NCBI RefSeq assembly: GCF_900102635.1
Contig: NZ_FMZQ01000003.1
Span: 248,001-312,000, forward strand
Direction of reading: 5' to 3'
Length of the DNA: 64,000 nt
Source of the DNA: Ectopseudomonas chengduensis
Lineage (GTDB): Bacteria > Pseudomonadota > Gammaproteobacteria > Pseudomonadales > Pseudomonadaceae
How positions within the stretch are numbered: the first letter of the stretch is position 1; each line of letters starts with the position of its first letter. The translations under genes and the position numbers were made by a program. Positions 52,880-63,856 of the stretch are shown in pieces. The notes beneath the pieces are model-generated. The model made no database searches. It was not told where the DNA came from and saw only the letters and a list, made by a program, of their open reading frames with translations.

Positions 52880-53014
52880 CGGTGCCGGAGGGCTGGTGAT
52901 GACAGGCAGGTTGTGTCACGCCCAGTATCCCGACACCCATGAACGACGACCTGGCGGTCGTCCATCCAAGCGCTTCCTCAATAACAACAAGAGCCCGCGA
53001 GGGCGAGGGACATC

Positions 53015-53541
53015 ATGACTCAAGAACTTGCCAGGCCGGCCGCAACGCCGTCCGACGTCACGCGCGATACCAACAACCTCTATGAGGTGTGGGGCGACAC
53101 CGTGGATTCCAGGCATCTCGTGCTGGCCATTCTGATCAGTGCAGTCGTCAGTCTCGGTACCTATGCATTGGCATTAGGGATTCTTGCCGACATCCTGGAT
53201 TCGGCGCAGATGGCCAAGGCCTACGCCATGTTGTTCGGAATTCTGGGCTGCCTGGGTGGCGGGACTATCAGTGCCTTCCTGTTCAAACCCAAGCGCGATG
53301 TGGTCGAGCACGTGGCGGATCCCGCGTTTCGTGAGCAAGTGGTCAACGACCTGCTCAAGGAGTACGGCAGCCTTGGTCGCCTTGAGGAGACGTCGCCCGA
53401 GGTGATCGCCGAGCTGCGCGATCTGGGGCTCTACGAGCTATTTCGCGACGCTCAGCGGCGAGAGGAGGGGGCGCGTGAGTCTGCCGCTGACGCCGAGGTG
53501 GATGCGCATGCATCCCTGCAGCCAAGCGGAGGGCGTTCGTG
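53015..53541 (+). CDS. Small two-TM membrane protein, candidate accessory transporter subunit
   Basis: 175-aa protein not assigned to a family. It has a polar N-terminal tail (1-33), two TM helices (about 35-60, HLVLAILISAVVSLGTYALAL, and about 69-90, AYAMLFGILGCLGGGTISAF) and an acidic, helical cytoplasmic tail (about 91-175). A GAGGGCGAGGG stretch precedes the ATG. It is coupled to the TctA-like permease (stop and start codons overlap as TGATG), so it is likely its partner, in the place a TctB subunit would occupy, though TctB normally has four TM helices. It lies 135 bp after mvaB on the same strand. The listed end includes the gene up to its stop (53540-53542). Confidence 0.75.
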
Positions 53542-54924
53542 ATGGAGGGGCTGCTCTACGAAATCCTGATGGCTCTGGCACTTGGTTTGTTCGGCGCGGT
53601 GTTGTTCTCCGCTATCGGTCTGGTCTCGGGAACCGATGAAACCACCACCCTGGCGCCCTTGACCATGTTGGTCGTGATGCTGGGTGCGCCGCCAGCCGGC
53701 ATCCTCACCTTCTTTCTGGCCGGGGCGGTCGCCAAGCATATGACCCACGCCGTACCCACTGCGCTGTTGGGGATTCCCGGCGACACCATGGCGACTGCGC
53801 TGATCGGGGACGCCAACTACTTGCGCCGACTCGGCGTGCCCCACGTGGCCTTGCGCAAGATGATCACCGGCGGCGCGATGGCCGCGCTGATCGCAGTGCC
53901 GTTATCGGTGCTGTTCGCGGTGTTGCTGGCGCCATTCGGCGATGTGATCAAGCAGTTCGCTCCCTGGGTTTTCCTCTGTGCGGCCTTTGCCATCGCTTAT
54001 TTCTCGGCCGGTCGCTGGGCCTCGGTGCTGGCGCTGCTGCCATTCGTGCTGGTTATCGTTGCCTTGCAGGCGTTGACGGCTCAGCACGACGTCAAGCTCG
54101 CCGTCAGCTATTTCCTCGGTATCGCAGTCGCGCCGCTGATCGCCTCGCTGTTCTCTCTGCTGGCGCCGGGCGAGCGCGAGAAGATGCGTCGCGATGGCTT
54201 TCGCGTCTTTTCCCTGGCTCCGGATATGAAGGGCTGGAAAGGCTACTTTCCCAATCCGTTTCGAGTGATCAACAAGCGTCAGAGACGCATGGCCGCGATG
54301 GCTGCCAGTGTCACCAGTGCCACCTTCGTCTTCAGCCCCGTGGCCATGACCGTGATCATGGGCGAGGTGATCGGCGCCCGCATCAAGCAGGCATACGAGC
54401 GATTGACCACGGTGATCACTGCACGTAATGGCGTAACTGAGTCGACCTACATCGCGGAAGCGCTGATTCCCCTGATCGCCTTCGGCCTGCCGCTAAGCCC
54501 GGTAGCTGCCGGGCCGGCTGCGCCGCTGTTCAATGCACCGCCGCGTTTTACCGTCGACAGCGCGACAGGTGAGGTCAACAACCTTCACAACCTGCTGAAC
54601 TACTGGGAGTTCTTCGGTTACGGCATGTTGGCGGTGTTTGTCGCCATCCTGATCGCTTATCCGTTTTCCATGAGCTTCGCCCACCGGGCTGCATCCTTCG
54701 TGTTCCGCAAGATCAGTCACGAGGCGGTGATTTCCACCTTCATCGGTCTGGCATTGGTCGTGGGTATCTGGGAGGGCGGTCTGCTCGGAGTGCTGGTGGT
54801 GGTCACAATCGGCTTGATTGGTGGCTTCCTCGGGCGCTTCCTGGGGTTCAACATCGGCGTGCAGTTCATGGGTTACTACACGGCGGTATTGAGCGTACCG
54901 GCTATGTTGGCCGTGTTGAGGTAA
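53542..54924 (+). CDS. TctA-superfamily permease, predicted mevalonate transporter
   Basis: 460-aa membrane protein with about 11-12 TM helices. Two internally related segments resemble TctA of tripartite tricarboxylate transporters: TALLGIPGDTMATALIGD (about residues 74-91, the NVPGDxxxxxTxxDG motif) and LIPLIAFGLPLSPVAAGPAAPL (about 312-333, the LGVPGSxxxA motif). GVTESTYIAEA precedes the second, where TctA has GVAAPEAANNA. It is a divergent member. No TctC-type binding protein is adjacent. Position directly after mvaAB suggests uptake of mevalonate or a related acid (inference). The ATG at 53542 is preferred over the GTG one codon before, given GGAGGG upstream. Confidence 0.82.
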   Translation: MEGLLYEILMALALGLFGAVLFSAIGLVSGTDETTTLAPLTMLVVMLGAPPAGILTFFLAGAVAKHMTHAVPTALLGIPGDTMATALIGDANYLRRLGVPHVALRKMITGGAMAALIAVPLSVLFAVLLAPFGDVIKQFAPWVFLCAAFAIAYFSAGRWASVLALLPFVLVIVALQALTAQHDVKLAVSYFLGIAVAPLIASLFSLLAPGEREKMRRDGFRVFSLAPDMKGWKGYFPNPFRVINKRQRRMAAMAASVTSATFVFSPVAMTVIMGEVIGARIKQAYERLTTVITARNGVTESTYIAEALIPLIAFGLPLSPVAAGPAAPLFNAPPRFTVDSATGEVNNLHNLLNYWEFFGYGMLAVFVAILIAYPFSMSFAHRAASFVFRKISHEAVISTFIGLALVVGIWEGGLLGVLVVVTIGLIGGFLGRFLGFNIGVQFMGYYTAVLSVPAMLAVLR

Positions 54925-54957
54925 GCGACAACTTTGGGCGCAACGGTGCGCCTGGTG

Positions 54958-55395
54958 TTAGCGCAGCAGCTCCAGTGGTCCGCTGATGCCAGCCAGGTAG
55001 TCATCCACGCATTGCAGTACCAGCTCGCTGCGCCAGCGCTCGGGCTGGTCGGCCAACTCGTCGCGCGTCAACCAGGTGATGCCGCTGATGTCGCTATCCA
55101 GCTCGCGCTCGGGGTCATGGCGCACGGGGCGTGCGCTGAAGCAGACGCGCTGATAGGTCACGCCATTACTTGGTGCGGTATAGAGGTAGATGCCGAGCAG
55201 GGCAGTGAGCTCGACGTCCCAGCCGGTTTCCTCGAGCGTCTCGCGCAGTGCGGCTTCGCGTAGCGATTCATTGGCTTCCAGGTGCCCGGCCGGCTGGTTG
55301 AGTACCAGGCGGCCGGCCTTGAACTCTTCGACGAAGAGGAAACGGCCATCATCTTCGATCACCGTGGCCACGGTGATATGGGGTTGCCACTCCAT
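54958..55395 (-). CDS. Nudix hydrolase (NudJ-like)
   Basis: 145-aa Nudix protein. The Nudix box is complete: GHLEANESLREAALRETLEE plus TGW (G-x5-E-x7-REUxEExGU) at about residues 37-59. Start MEWQPHITVATVIEDDGRFLFVEE resembles NudJ/phosphatase YmfB, which acts on thiamine pyrophosphates and nucleoside di/triphosphates; the true substrate is unproven. In P. aeruginosa I recall it immediately upstream of mnmA; here the mva cluster separates them by 5.9 kb. It is convergent with the permease. Confidence 0.9.
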   Translation of the reverse strand: MEWQPHITVATVIEDDGRFLFVEEFKAGRLVLNQPAGHLEANESLREAALRETLEETGWDVELTALLGIYLYTAPSNGVTYQRVCFSARPVRHDPERELDSDISGITWLTRDELADQPERWRSELVLQCVDDYLAGISGPLELLR

Positions 55396-55433
55396 TTTCG
55401 GTGCTCCAAAAAACGATCAGCGTGCAGGATTCT

Positions 55434-55488
55434 GTAGGAGCGAGCTCTGCTCGCGAAAAACGGCTTCGCGAGCAGAGCTCGCTCCTAC
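55434..55488. repeat. REPIN between nudix gene and idh
   Basis: Perfect 24-bp inverted arms (55434-55457 and 55465-55488) with core GTAGGAGCGAGCTCTGCTCG and a 7-nt spacer. Its GTAGGAGCG end is shared with the REPIN in the mux operon, but the inner sequence differs, so it is a different subfamily. Confidence 0.93.
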
Positions 55489-55511
55489 GGAGATTGTTCG
55501 CGTCTATAAAT

Positions 55512-55543
55512 AAAGAACCCCGGCACAAGACCGGGGTTCTTTT
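55512..55543 (-). terminator. Intrinsic terminator of idh
   Basis: AAAGAACCCCGG / CCGGGGTTCTTTT stem with a short CACAAGA loop, flanked by A- and T-runs so that it can work on both strands; it ends 16 bp after the idh stop. Confidence 0.88.
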
Positions 55544-55558
55544 GACACTCAAGCCCTA

Positions 55559-57787
<2,229 letters not shown>

Positions 57788-58147
57788 TTAGGGTTAACTC
57801 TCTTCTTTGCTGAGCGCGCATAGAAACTCGACCTGCGCGGGTAGGCGCTTGAGCCCCATGATGGCGGGGCCGGGTCGAGGACTCGCCGCGGTGATGTTGG
57901 ATGCACCCGTAGAGTGTCGAGCATTTCGAGCCGGCAGACAGTGGTGGCCGTTTACCGGGTTCAAGAGGTTGCTGTCTGGTTCCAGACAGGTCGCCCCTTA
58001 TGACTCGTTAGTCACCTAAGCAGTATACCACTGCGACACCTCGCCACAGAATGCCCAGTTGCATAAGACCTTTGCACATGTGTCTCCGCGAGCGGTTTGC
58101 GCTACTCTCGGGGATGCACACTGTCTAACCACAAGATGGAGTCCAGC
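57788..58147. promoter_or_regulatory. idh / icd divergent control region
   Basis: 360 bp with promoters for both isocitrate dehydrogenases. It contains the palindrome CTGTCTGGTTCCAGACAG at 57972-57989, then TGACT-N4-AGTCA at 58001-58014 and GCAGT-N5-ACTGC at 58020-58034. No coding sequence is supported. Promoter elements could not be placed with confidence. Confidence 0.6.
57972..57989. promoter_or_regulatory. 18-bp perfect dyad between idh and icd
   Basis: CTGTCTGG-TT-CCAGACAG, 8-bp perfect arms, about 183 bp from the idh ATG and 159 bp from the icd ATG. Candidate operator for an unidentified regulator, or a leader hairpin. Confidence 0.45.
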
Positions 58148-59404
58148 ATGGGATACCAAAAGATCCAGGTGCCAGCCAGCGGTGACAAAATCACCGTCAA
58201 TGCCGATATGTCGCTGAACGTTCCGAACAACCCGATCATCCCGTTCATCGAGGGTGACGGTATCGGTGTCGATATTTCTCCGGTGATGATCAAGGTCGTC
58301 GACGCGGCTGTCGAAAAAGCCTATGGCGGCGCCCGCAAGATCTCCTGGATGGAAGTTTATGCCGGCGAGAAGGCCACCCAGGTTTATGATCAGGACACCT
58401 GGCTGCCGAAAGAAACCCTCGAAGCTGTGCGTGATTACGTGGTTTCGATCAAAGGCCCGCTGACCACGCCTGTTGGTGGCGGCATTCGCTCATTGAACGT
58501 GGCCTTGCGCCAGGAACTCGATCTCTATGTCTGCCTGCGCCCGGTGCGTTGGTTCGAAGGCGTACCCAGCCCGGTGAAGAAGCCGGGGGACGTGGACATG
58601 GTGATCTTCCGCGAGAACTCCGAGGACATCTATGCCGGCGTGGAGTGGAAGGCTGGCAGCCCCGAGGCCGAAAAGGTCATCAAGTTCCTCACCGAGGAAA
58701 TGGGCGTCAAGAAGATCCGCTTCACCGACATGTGCGGTATCGGCATCAAGCCGGTTTCCGAGGCGGGCACCAAGCGCCTGGTGCGCAAGGCACTGCAATA
58801 CGCTGTGGACAACGACCGCAGCTCGGTGACCCTGGTGCACAAAGGCAACATCATGAAATTCACCGAGGGTGCCTTCAAGGAGTGGGGCTACGAGATTGCC
58901 CGTGAGGAATTCGGCGCCGAGCTGCTCGACGGCGGCCCGTGGATGCAGTTCAAGAATCCGCGCACCGGCAAGAACATCGTGGTCAAGGACGTGATTGCCG
59001 ACGCCATGCTGCAGCAGATCCTGCTGCGTCCGGCCGAATATGACGTGATCGCTACCCTAAACCTCAATGGTGACTATCTGTCCGATGCTCTGGCGGCAGA
59101 AGTCGGCGGCATCGGCATCGCGCCCGGTGCCAACCTGTCCGATTCGGTGGCCATGTTCGAGGCGACTCATGGTACGGCGCCCAAATATGCCGGGCAGGAC
59201 AAGGTCAACCCAGGCTCGGTCATTCTCTCTGCCGAGATGATGCTGCGTCATATGGGCTGGGCCGAGGCGGCCGATCTGATCATCAAGGGCACCAACGGCG
59301 CCATCGCTGCCAAGACCGTAACCTACGACTTCGAGCGTCTGATGGAGGGAGCGAAACTGATGTCCTGCTCCGAATTTGGCGATGCGATGATCAGCCATAT
59401 GTAA
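58148..59404 (+). CDS. icd: Dimeric NADP-dependent isocitrate dehydrogenase
   Basis: 418-aa homodimeric isocitrate dehydrogenase. Ser115 in [13 protein letters not shown] is the substrate-binding serine that AceK phosphorylates in enterics. [25 protein letters not shown] is the isocitrate/isopropylmalate dehydrogenase signature; Lys and Tyr of NADP binding follow in [16 protein letters not shown]. The ATG at 58148 gives [15 protein letters not shown] as in other Pseudomonas, with GGAG upstream; 17 earlier open codons are rejected. It ends before a strong bidirectional terminator shared with cspD. Confidence 0.97.
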   Translation: MGYQKIQVPASGDKITVNADMSLNVPNNPIIPFIEGDGIGVDISPVMIKVVDAAVEKAYGGARKISWMEVYAGEKATQVYDQDTWLPKETLEAVRDYVVSIKGPLTTPVGGGIRSLNVALRQELDLYVCLRPVRWFEGVPSPVKKPGDVDMVIFRENSEDIYAGVEWKAGSPEAEKVIKFLTEEMGVKKIRFTDMCGIGIKPVSEAGTKRLVRKALQYAVDNDRSSVTLVHKGNIMKFTEGAFKEWGYEIAREEFGAELLDGGPWMQFKNPRTGKNIVVKDVIADAMLQQILLRPAEYDVIATLNLNGDYLSDALAAEVGGIGIAPGANLSDSVAMFEATHGTAPKYAGQDKVNPGSVILSAEMMLRHMGWAEAADLIIKGTNGAIAAKTVTYDFERLMEGAKLMSCSEFGDAMISHM

Positions 59405-59431
59405 TCGGTAGACCGATTCAGAGCGTGAAAA

Positions 59432-59459
59432 AAAAGGCCGGTCACATGACCGGCCTTTT
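59432..59459. terminator. Bidirectional terminator between icd and cspD
   Basis: AAAAGGCCGGTCA / TGACCGGCCTTTT stem with a CA loop, A-run on one side and T-run on the other, between the convergent stops of icd and cspD. Confidence 0.92.
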
Positions 59460-59480
59460 CGTGGCGATTTGCCAGAGTAC

Positions 59481-59750
59481 TCAGACTTCGACAGTGCTCG
59501 CGATAGTTTGCGCCTGGGGTACGGCCACGGGGGCGTCCTGGTTGGCGGTAACCGCGCTGATATTGATGGCATGCAGTCCTTTGGGGCCTTGCACGATCTC
59601 GAAGCGGACCGGCTGGCCGGCCTTGAGTGTCTTGTAACCGTCCATCTGGATGGCCGAGTAGTGGGCGAACAGGTCCTCATCTCGGCCGTCGGCCAGGATG
59701 AATCCGTAGCCTTTGGCGTTGTTGAACCACTTGACCTTACCGCTGAGCAT
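59481..59750 (-). CDS. cspD: Cold-shock-like protein CspD
   Basis: 89-aa single cold-shock domain protein. RNP1 is KGYGFI and RNP2 DLFAHYSAI, in MLSGKVKWFNNAKGYGFILADG. The C-terminal 20-residue tail beyond the CSD (QDAPVAVPQAQTIASTVEV) marks the CspD class, which in E. coli inhibits replication in stationary phase. The ATG at 59750 follows GAGGGATATCAGC. Its neighbours clpS and clpA are divergent, as in E. coli. Confidence 0.95.
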   Translation of the reverse strand: MLSGKVKWFNNAKGYGFILADGRDEDLFAHYSAIQMDGYKTLKAGQPVRFEIVQGPKGLHAINISAVTANQDAPVAVPQAQTIASTVEV

Positions 59751-59981
59751 GCTGATATCCCTCTGCAAAGGACTCCATCTCTGGAGTATCATCCACTTCG
59801 ACTCCACGCGATAACCGACCAGGCTGGGCGAAGGCGTGGAATCCCTGATACCCACCAGTGGGTATTTATTTGTTGTAACACCCTTTTGCCGTTAGTCAAG
59901 GCTATACGGCGGATGGCTGAGAACTCAGTCAAACTCCCTCTAGCATCCCCGTTCGCCCGGCCTTGAACCTCTGATTTCAGC
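59751..59981. promoter_or_regulatory. cspD / clpS divergent region with two leader dyads
   Basis: 231 bp. Two small stem-loops lie on the cspD side: ACTCCA-N4-TGGAGT at 59771-59786 and ATACCCA-N4-TGGGTAT at 59848-59865. They would fall in or near a long cspD 5' leader. Promoters were not placed. Confidence 0.45.
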
Positions 59982-60344
59982 ATGCATGCAAGTAGCCAGA
60001 TTCGACTAACATTCAATCAGGATCACCCGGCAGAGCATGAGGATGACTCCTCTGGTATCGCTGTTCAGGAATCCAAGCCAGCATTGCAGGCACCACCGAT
60101 GTACAAGGTGGTCTTATTCAATGACGACTACACCCCGATGGATTTCGTCGTCGAAGTGCTCGAAACGTTTTTCGGCATGAACCGGGAGCTGGCGACCAAG
60201 ATCATGCTGGCCGTCCATACAGAAGGGCGTGCGGTGTGTGGTGTGTACACCCGTGATATTGCGGAGACCAAGGCAATGCAGGTCAACCAATACGCGCGAG
60301 AGAGCCAGCATCCGCTACTCTGTGAAATAGAGAAGGACGGTTAA
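59982..60344 (+). CDS. clpS: ATP-dependent Clp protease adaptor ClpS
   Basis: 120-aa adaptor that delivers N-degron substrates to ClpAP. It has a flexible N-terminal tail (1-35) needed for handover and the conserved core [23 protein letters not shown], in which Asn-Asp-Asp and Met bind the N-terminal residue, followed by [20 protein letters not shown]. It lies 29 bp upstream of clpA. The bpt and aat genes at the end of the window make the leucine and phenylalanine N-degrons it recognises. Confidence 0.96.
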   Translation: MHASSQIRLTFNQDHPAEHEDDSSGIAVQESKPALQAPPMYKVVLFNDDYTPMDFVVEVLETFFGMNRELATKIMLAVHTEGRAVCGVYTRDIAETKAMQVNQYARESQHPLLCEIEKDG

Positions 60345-60373
60345 CGCCGGCCACTTGGGTATGAGGTGAAGCT

Positions 60374-62644
60374 ATGTTGAATCGAGAGCTCGAAGTCACC
60401 CTCAATCTGGCTTTCAAGGAGGCCCGTGCCAAGCGTCATGAATTCATGACGGTCGAGCACCTGCTGCTCGCCTTGCTGGATAACGAGGCAGCCGCCAGTG
60501 TGCTGCGGGCCTGTGGGGCCAACCTCGACAAGCTGCGCCACGATCTGCAGGAGTTCATCGACTCCACTACGCCACTGATTCCTCAGCACGATGAAGACCG
60601 CGAAACCCAGCCGACTCTGGGCTTCCAGCGCGTTTTGCAGCGTGCTGTCTTCCATGTGCAGAGCTCCGGCAAGCGTGAGGTGACCGGCGCCAACGTGCTG
60701 GTCGCGATCTTCAGCGAGCAGGAAAGCCAGGCCGTGTTCCTGCTCAAGCAGCAGAGCGTGGCCCGCATCGATGTGGTCAACTACATCGCCCATGGCATCT
60801 CCAAGGTGCCGGGGCATGGCGATCAGCACGAGAATGATCAGGACATGCAGGATGAGGAGGGCGGCGAGTCCTCAGCTTCCGGCAATCCGCTGGATGCCTA
60901 CGCCAGCAACCTCAACGAACTGGCTCGTCAGGGGCGTATCGATCCACTGGTCGGTCGCGAGCATGAAGTCGAGCGCGTTGCGCAGATTCTCGCGCGTCGG
61001 CGCAAGAACAACCCGCTGCTGGTAGGCGAGGCCGGTGTCGGCAAGACAGCCATCGCCGAAGGCCTGGCCAAGCGTATCGTCGACGAGCAGGTGCCTGATC
61101 TGCTGGCCGACAGCGTGGTCTATTCCCTGGACCTCGGTGCACTTCTGGCCGGCACCAAGTACCGCGGCGACTTCGAGAAGCGCTTCAAGGCGCTGCTCAA
61201 TGAGCTGCGCAAGCGGCCGCATGCGATCCTCTTCATCGACGAGATTCACACCATCATCGGTGCTGGCGCGGCGTCGGGCGGGGTCATGGATGCCTCCAAC
61301 CTGCTCAAGCCAATGCTGTCCTCTGGTGAAATCCGCTGCATCGGTTCCACCACCTTCCAGGAATTCCGCGGCATCTTCGAGAAAGACCGTGCGCTGGCGC
61401 GACGCTTCCAGAAGGTCGACGTGGTCGAGCCTTCGGTAGAGGACACCGTCGGCATTCTCAAGGGGCTCAAGGCGCGCTTCGAGCAGCATCATCACATCGA
61501 ATACAGTGATGAAGCCCTACGTGCAGCGGCTGAGTTGGCTGCGCGCTACATCAATGATCGACACATGCCGGACAAGGCCATCGACGTCATCGACGAGGCC
61601 GGCGCCTACCAGCGTCTGCAGCCGGAAGACAAGCGCGTGGCGCGTATCGAGGTGGCTCAGGTCGAGGATATCGTCGCCAAGATCGCGCGGATTCCGCCGA
61701 AGCACGTGTCCAGCTCCGACAAGGAGTTACTGCGTAATCTGGAGCGTGACCTCAAGCTCACCGTGTTCGGCCAGGATGCTGCCATCGACTCGCTGGCAAC
61801 CGCGATCAAGCTGTCGCGTGCCGGCCTCAAGGCGCCGGACAAGCCGGTCGGCTCCTTCCTCTTCGCTGGCCCTACTGGCGTGGGCAAGACCGAGGCCGCA
61901 CGGCAGTTGGCCAAGGCCATGGGTATCGAGCTGGTGCGTTTCGACATGTCCGAGTACATGGAGCGTCACACCGTGTCGCGCCTGATCGGTGCGCCGCCCG
62001 GTTACGTTGGTTTCGACCAGGGTGGCTTGCTGACCGAGGCGATCACCAAGCAGCCGCACTGCGTGCTGTTGCTCGATGAGATCGAGAAGGCGCATCCGGA
62101 AGTCTTCAACCTGCTGCTGCAGGTGATGGACCACGGCACGCTGACTGACAACAATGGGCGCAAGGCGGACTTCCGCAACGTGATCCTGATCATGACCACC
62201 AACGCTGGCGCGGAAACCGCTTCGCGTGCGTCGATCGGCTTCACCCAGCAGGATCATTCCACCGATGCCATGGAAGTGATCAAGAAGAGCTTCACACCGG
62301 AGTTCCGCAACCGTCTGGACACCATCATCCAGTTTGGTCGCCTCAGTCACGAGACGATCAAGAGCATCGTCGACAAGTTCCTCACCGAACTGCAGGCGCA
62401 GTTGGAGGACAAGCGTGTCACGCTGGAGGTCAGCGATGCGGCGCGCAGCTGGCTTGCCGAGCGCGGTTACGATGTGATGATGGGCGCACGGCCGATGGCA
62501 CGTTTGATCCAGGACAAGATCAAGCGTCCGCTGGCAGAGGAAATCCTCTTCGGCGAGCTGGCCGAGCATGGCGGTGTGGTGCACATCGACATCAAGGATG
62601 GCGAGCCCAGCTTCGAGTTCGAGACGGCGGCAGAGGTCGCCTGA
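60374..62644 (+). CDS. clpA: ATP-dependent Clp protease ATP-binding subunit ClpA
   Basis: 756-aa double AAA+ unfoldase partner of ClpP. The ClpN double repeat spans about residues 1-140, where ClpS docks. Walker A1 is GEAGVGKT at 218-225 and Walker B1 [10 protein letters not shown]; Walker A2 is GPTGVGKT at 499-506 and Walker B2 [12 protein letters not shown] ClpP-binding loop is expected in the D2 domain. Length fits E. coli ClpA (758). Transcribed with clpS; a strong terminator follows. Confidence 0.97.
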   Translation: MLNRELEVTLNLAFKEARAKRHEFMTVEHLLLALLDNEAAASVLRACGANLDKLRHDLQEFIDSTTPLIPQHDEDRETQPTLGFQRVLQRAVFHVQSSGKREVTGANVLVAIFSEQESQAVFLLKQQSVARIDVVNYIAHGISKVPGHGDQHENDQDMQDEEGGESSASGNPLDAYASNLNELARQGRIDPLVGREHEVERVAQILARRRKNNPLLVGEAGVGKTAIAEGLAKRIVDEQVPDLLADSVVYSLDLGALLAGTKYRGDFEKRFKALLNELRKRPHAILFIDEIHTIIGAGAASGGVMDASNLLKPMLSSGEIRCIGSTTFQEFRGIFEKDRALARRFQKVDVVEPSVEDTVGILKGLKARFEQHHHIEYSDEALRAAAELAARYINDRHMPDKAIDVIDEAGAYQRLQPEDKRVARIEVAQVEDIVAKIARIPPKHVSSSDKELLRNLERDLKLTVFGQDAAIDSLATAIKLSRAGLKAPDKPVGSFLFAGPTGVGKTEAARQLAKAMGIELVRFDMSEYMERHTVSRLIGAPPGYVGFDQGGLLTEAITKQPHCVLLLDEIEKAHPEVFNLLLQVMDHGTLTDNNGRKADFRNVILIMTTNAGAETASRASIGFTQQDHSTDAMEVIKKSFTPEFRNRLDTIIQFGRLSHETIKSIVDKFLTELQAQLEDKRVTLEVSDAARSWLAERGYDVMMGARPMARLIQDKIKRPLAEEILFGELAEHGGVVHIDIKDGEPSFEFETAAEVA

Positions 62645-62661
62645 TCGAATGGCCTCAAGTG

Positions 62662-62688
62662 CACTGAAAGCCCTGGTGGCTTTCAGTG
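62662..62688. other. Hairpin just after clpA
   Basis: Perfect 11-bp arms CACTGAAAGCC / GGCTTTCAGTG with a CTGGT loop, lying before the true terminator at 62695. No T-run; a possible second stem or processing/stability hairpin. Confidence 0.55.
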
Positions 62689-62694
62689 AGCTAA

Positions 62695-62726
62695 CGAAAA
62701 CGCCCGGCATATGCCGGGCGTTTTCG
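62695..62726. terminator. Bidirectional terminator between clpA and infA
   Basis: Perfect 16-bp arms (CGAAAACGCCCGGCAT and complement) with A- and T-runs at the outer ends, between the convergent clpA and infA stops. Confidence 0.92.
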
Positions 62727-62739
62727 TTTGGTGCTTGGC

Positions 62740-62958
62740 TTAACGGGCGCGGTAGGTGATGCGGCCCTTGCTCAAGTCATAAGGTGTCAGCTCAACGCGC
62801 ACCTTGTCACCAGTGAGAATGCGGATGTAGTTCTTGCGCATCTTGCCGGAGATGTGCGCGGTAACGACGTGCCCGTTTTCCAACTCCACGCGGAACATGG
62901 TGTTGGGCAGGGTGTCGACGACAGTGCCTTCCATTTCGAAGCTGTCTTCTTTCGACAT
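62740..62958 (-). CDS. infA: Translation initiation factor IF-1
   Basis: 72-aa OB-fold protein, the exact length of bacterial IF-1. It reads [22 protein letters not shown], then [19 protein letters not shown] and ends GRITYRAR. It binds the ribosomal A site during initiation. The ATG at 62958 gives this canonical form; an upstream in-frame ATG at 63012 would add 18 foreign residues. It lies 137 bp after bpt. Confidence 0.98.
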
Positions 62959-63095
62959 GCAGTAAAGCCCTCGGTATCCAGGAAATGGCCCGGTGCAACT
63001 GGCGCCAGGCAAAAGCGGCGTGCATTGTGCCCGAAAACAGTGGGCTGCGCCAAGTGGCTTGGAGTGTCGAACTGACTGGGGTGGTGGCTGATAGG

Positions 63096-63803
63096 CTAGG
63101 TAAGCAGTGTCCAGCGCTGATTAACGAACAGTTCGATGGGGCGGTACTGGGTCTTGTAGTTCATCTTCCGACAATTCTTGATCCAGTAGCCGAGGTAGAC
63201 GGCCTCCAATCCCAGGCGCTCGGCCTCGCCGATTTGCCAGAGGATGGCGAATCGCCCCAGGCTGCGGCGTTCTTCGGTGGGGTCATAGAAGGTATAAACC
63301 GCCGACAGACCGTTTGGCAGAACGTCAGTGACTGCGATGGCGACCAGCCTGCCCTGCAGACGAAACTCGTAGAAGCGTGAGAACGGCAGGTCGCGAATCA
63401 GAAAGGTCGAGAACTGGTCGCGGCTCGGTGGATACATGTCACCATCAGCGTGGCGCTGCTCGATATAGCCCACGTAGAGATCGTAATATTCTTCAGTGAA
63501 TGCCGGGCGCACGCAGCGAACGACGATGTCTTCATTGCGTTTGAGGATGCGCCGCTGCTGGCGGTTAGGTGTGAAGCGCGCAGCAGGAATGCGTGCAGGA
63601 ATGCAGGCGGTGCACTGCTGGCAATGCGGTCGGTAGAGGTGGTCGCCGCTGCGGCGAAAGCCCATTTCCGAAAGTTCTGCATAAACCAGCACATCCATGG
63701 GCTGGCTGGGGTCAAGAAACAGGGTGGTGGCCTGTTCTTCCGGCAGATAGCTGCATGGATGGGGTTGAGTGGCATAGAACTTCAGGCGGGCCAGCTCGGT
63801 CAT
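63096..63803 (-). CDS. bpt: Aspartate/glutamate leucyltransferase (arginyl-tRNA-protein transferase family)
   Basis: 235-aa Ate1/Bpt-family transferase that adds leucine from Leu-tRNA to proteins with N-terminal Asp or Glu, creating N-degrons. Conserved parts are the N-terminal [16 protein letters not shown], the Cys cluster [26 protein letters not shown], and the C-terminal SVYTFYDP-like [25 protein letters not shown] and [15 protein letters not shown]. The ATG at 63803 gives [19 protein letters not shown]; 22 earlier codons are not conserved. It lies 53 bp after aat. The terminal-residue specificity is by family assignment. Confidence 0.94.
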
Positions 63804-63856
63804 GGCGGTGTCTCGGGGAAGCCTGATAAGAGTGTATGCCAGGCTGCGAATATCGA

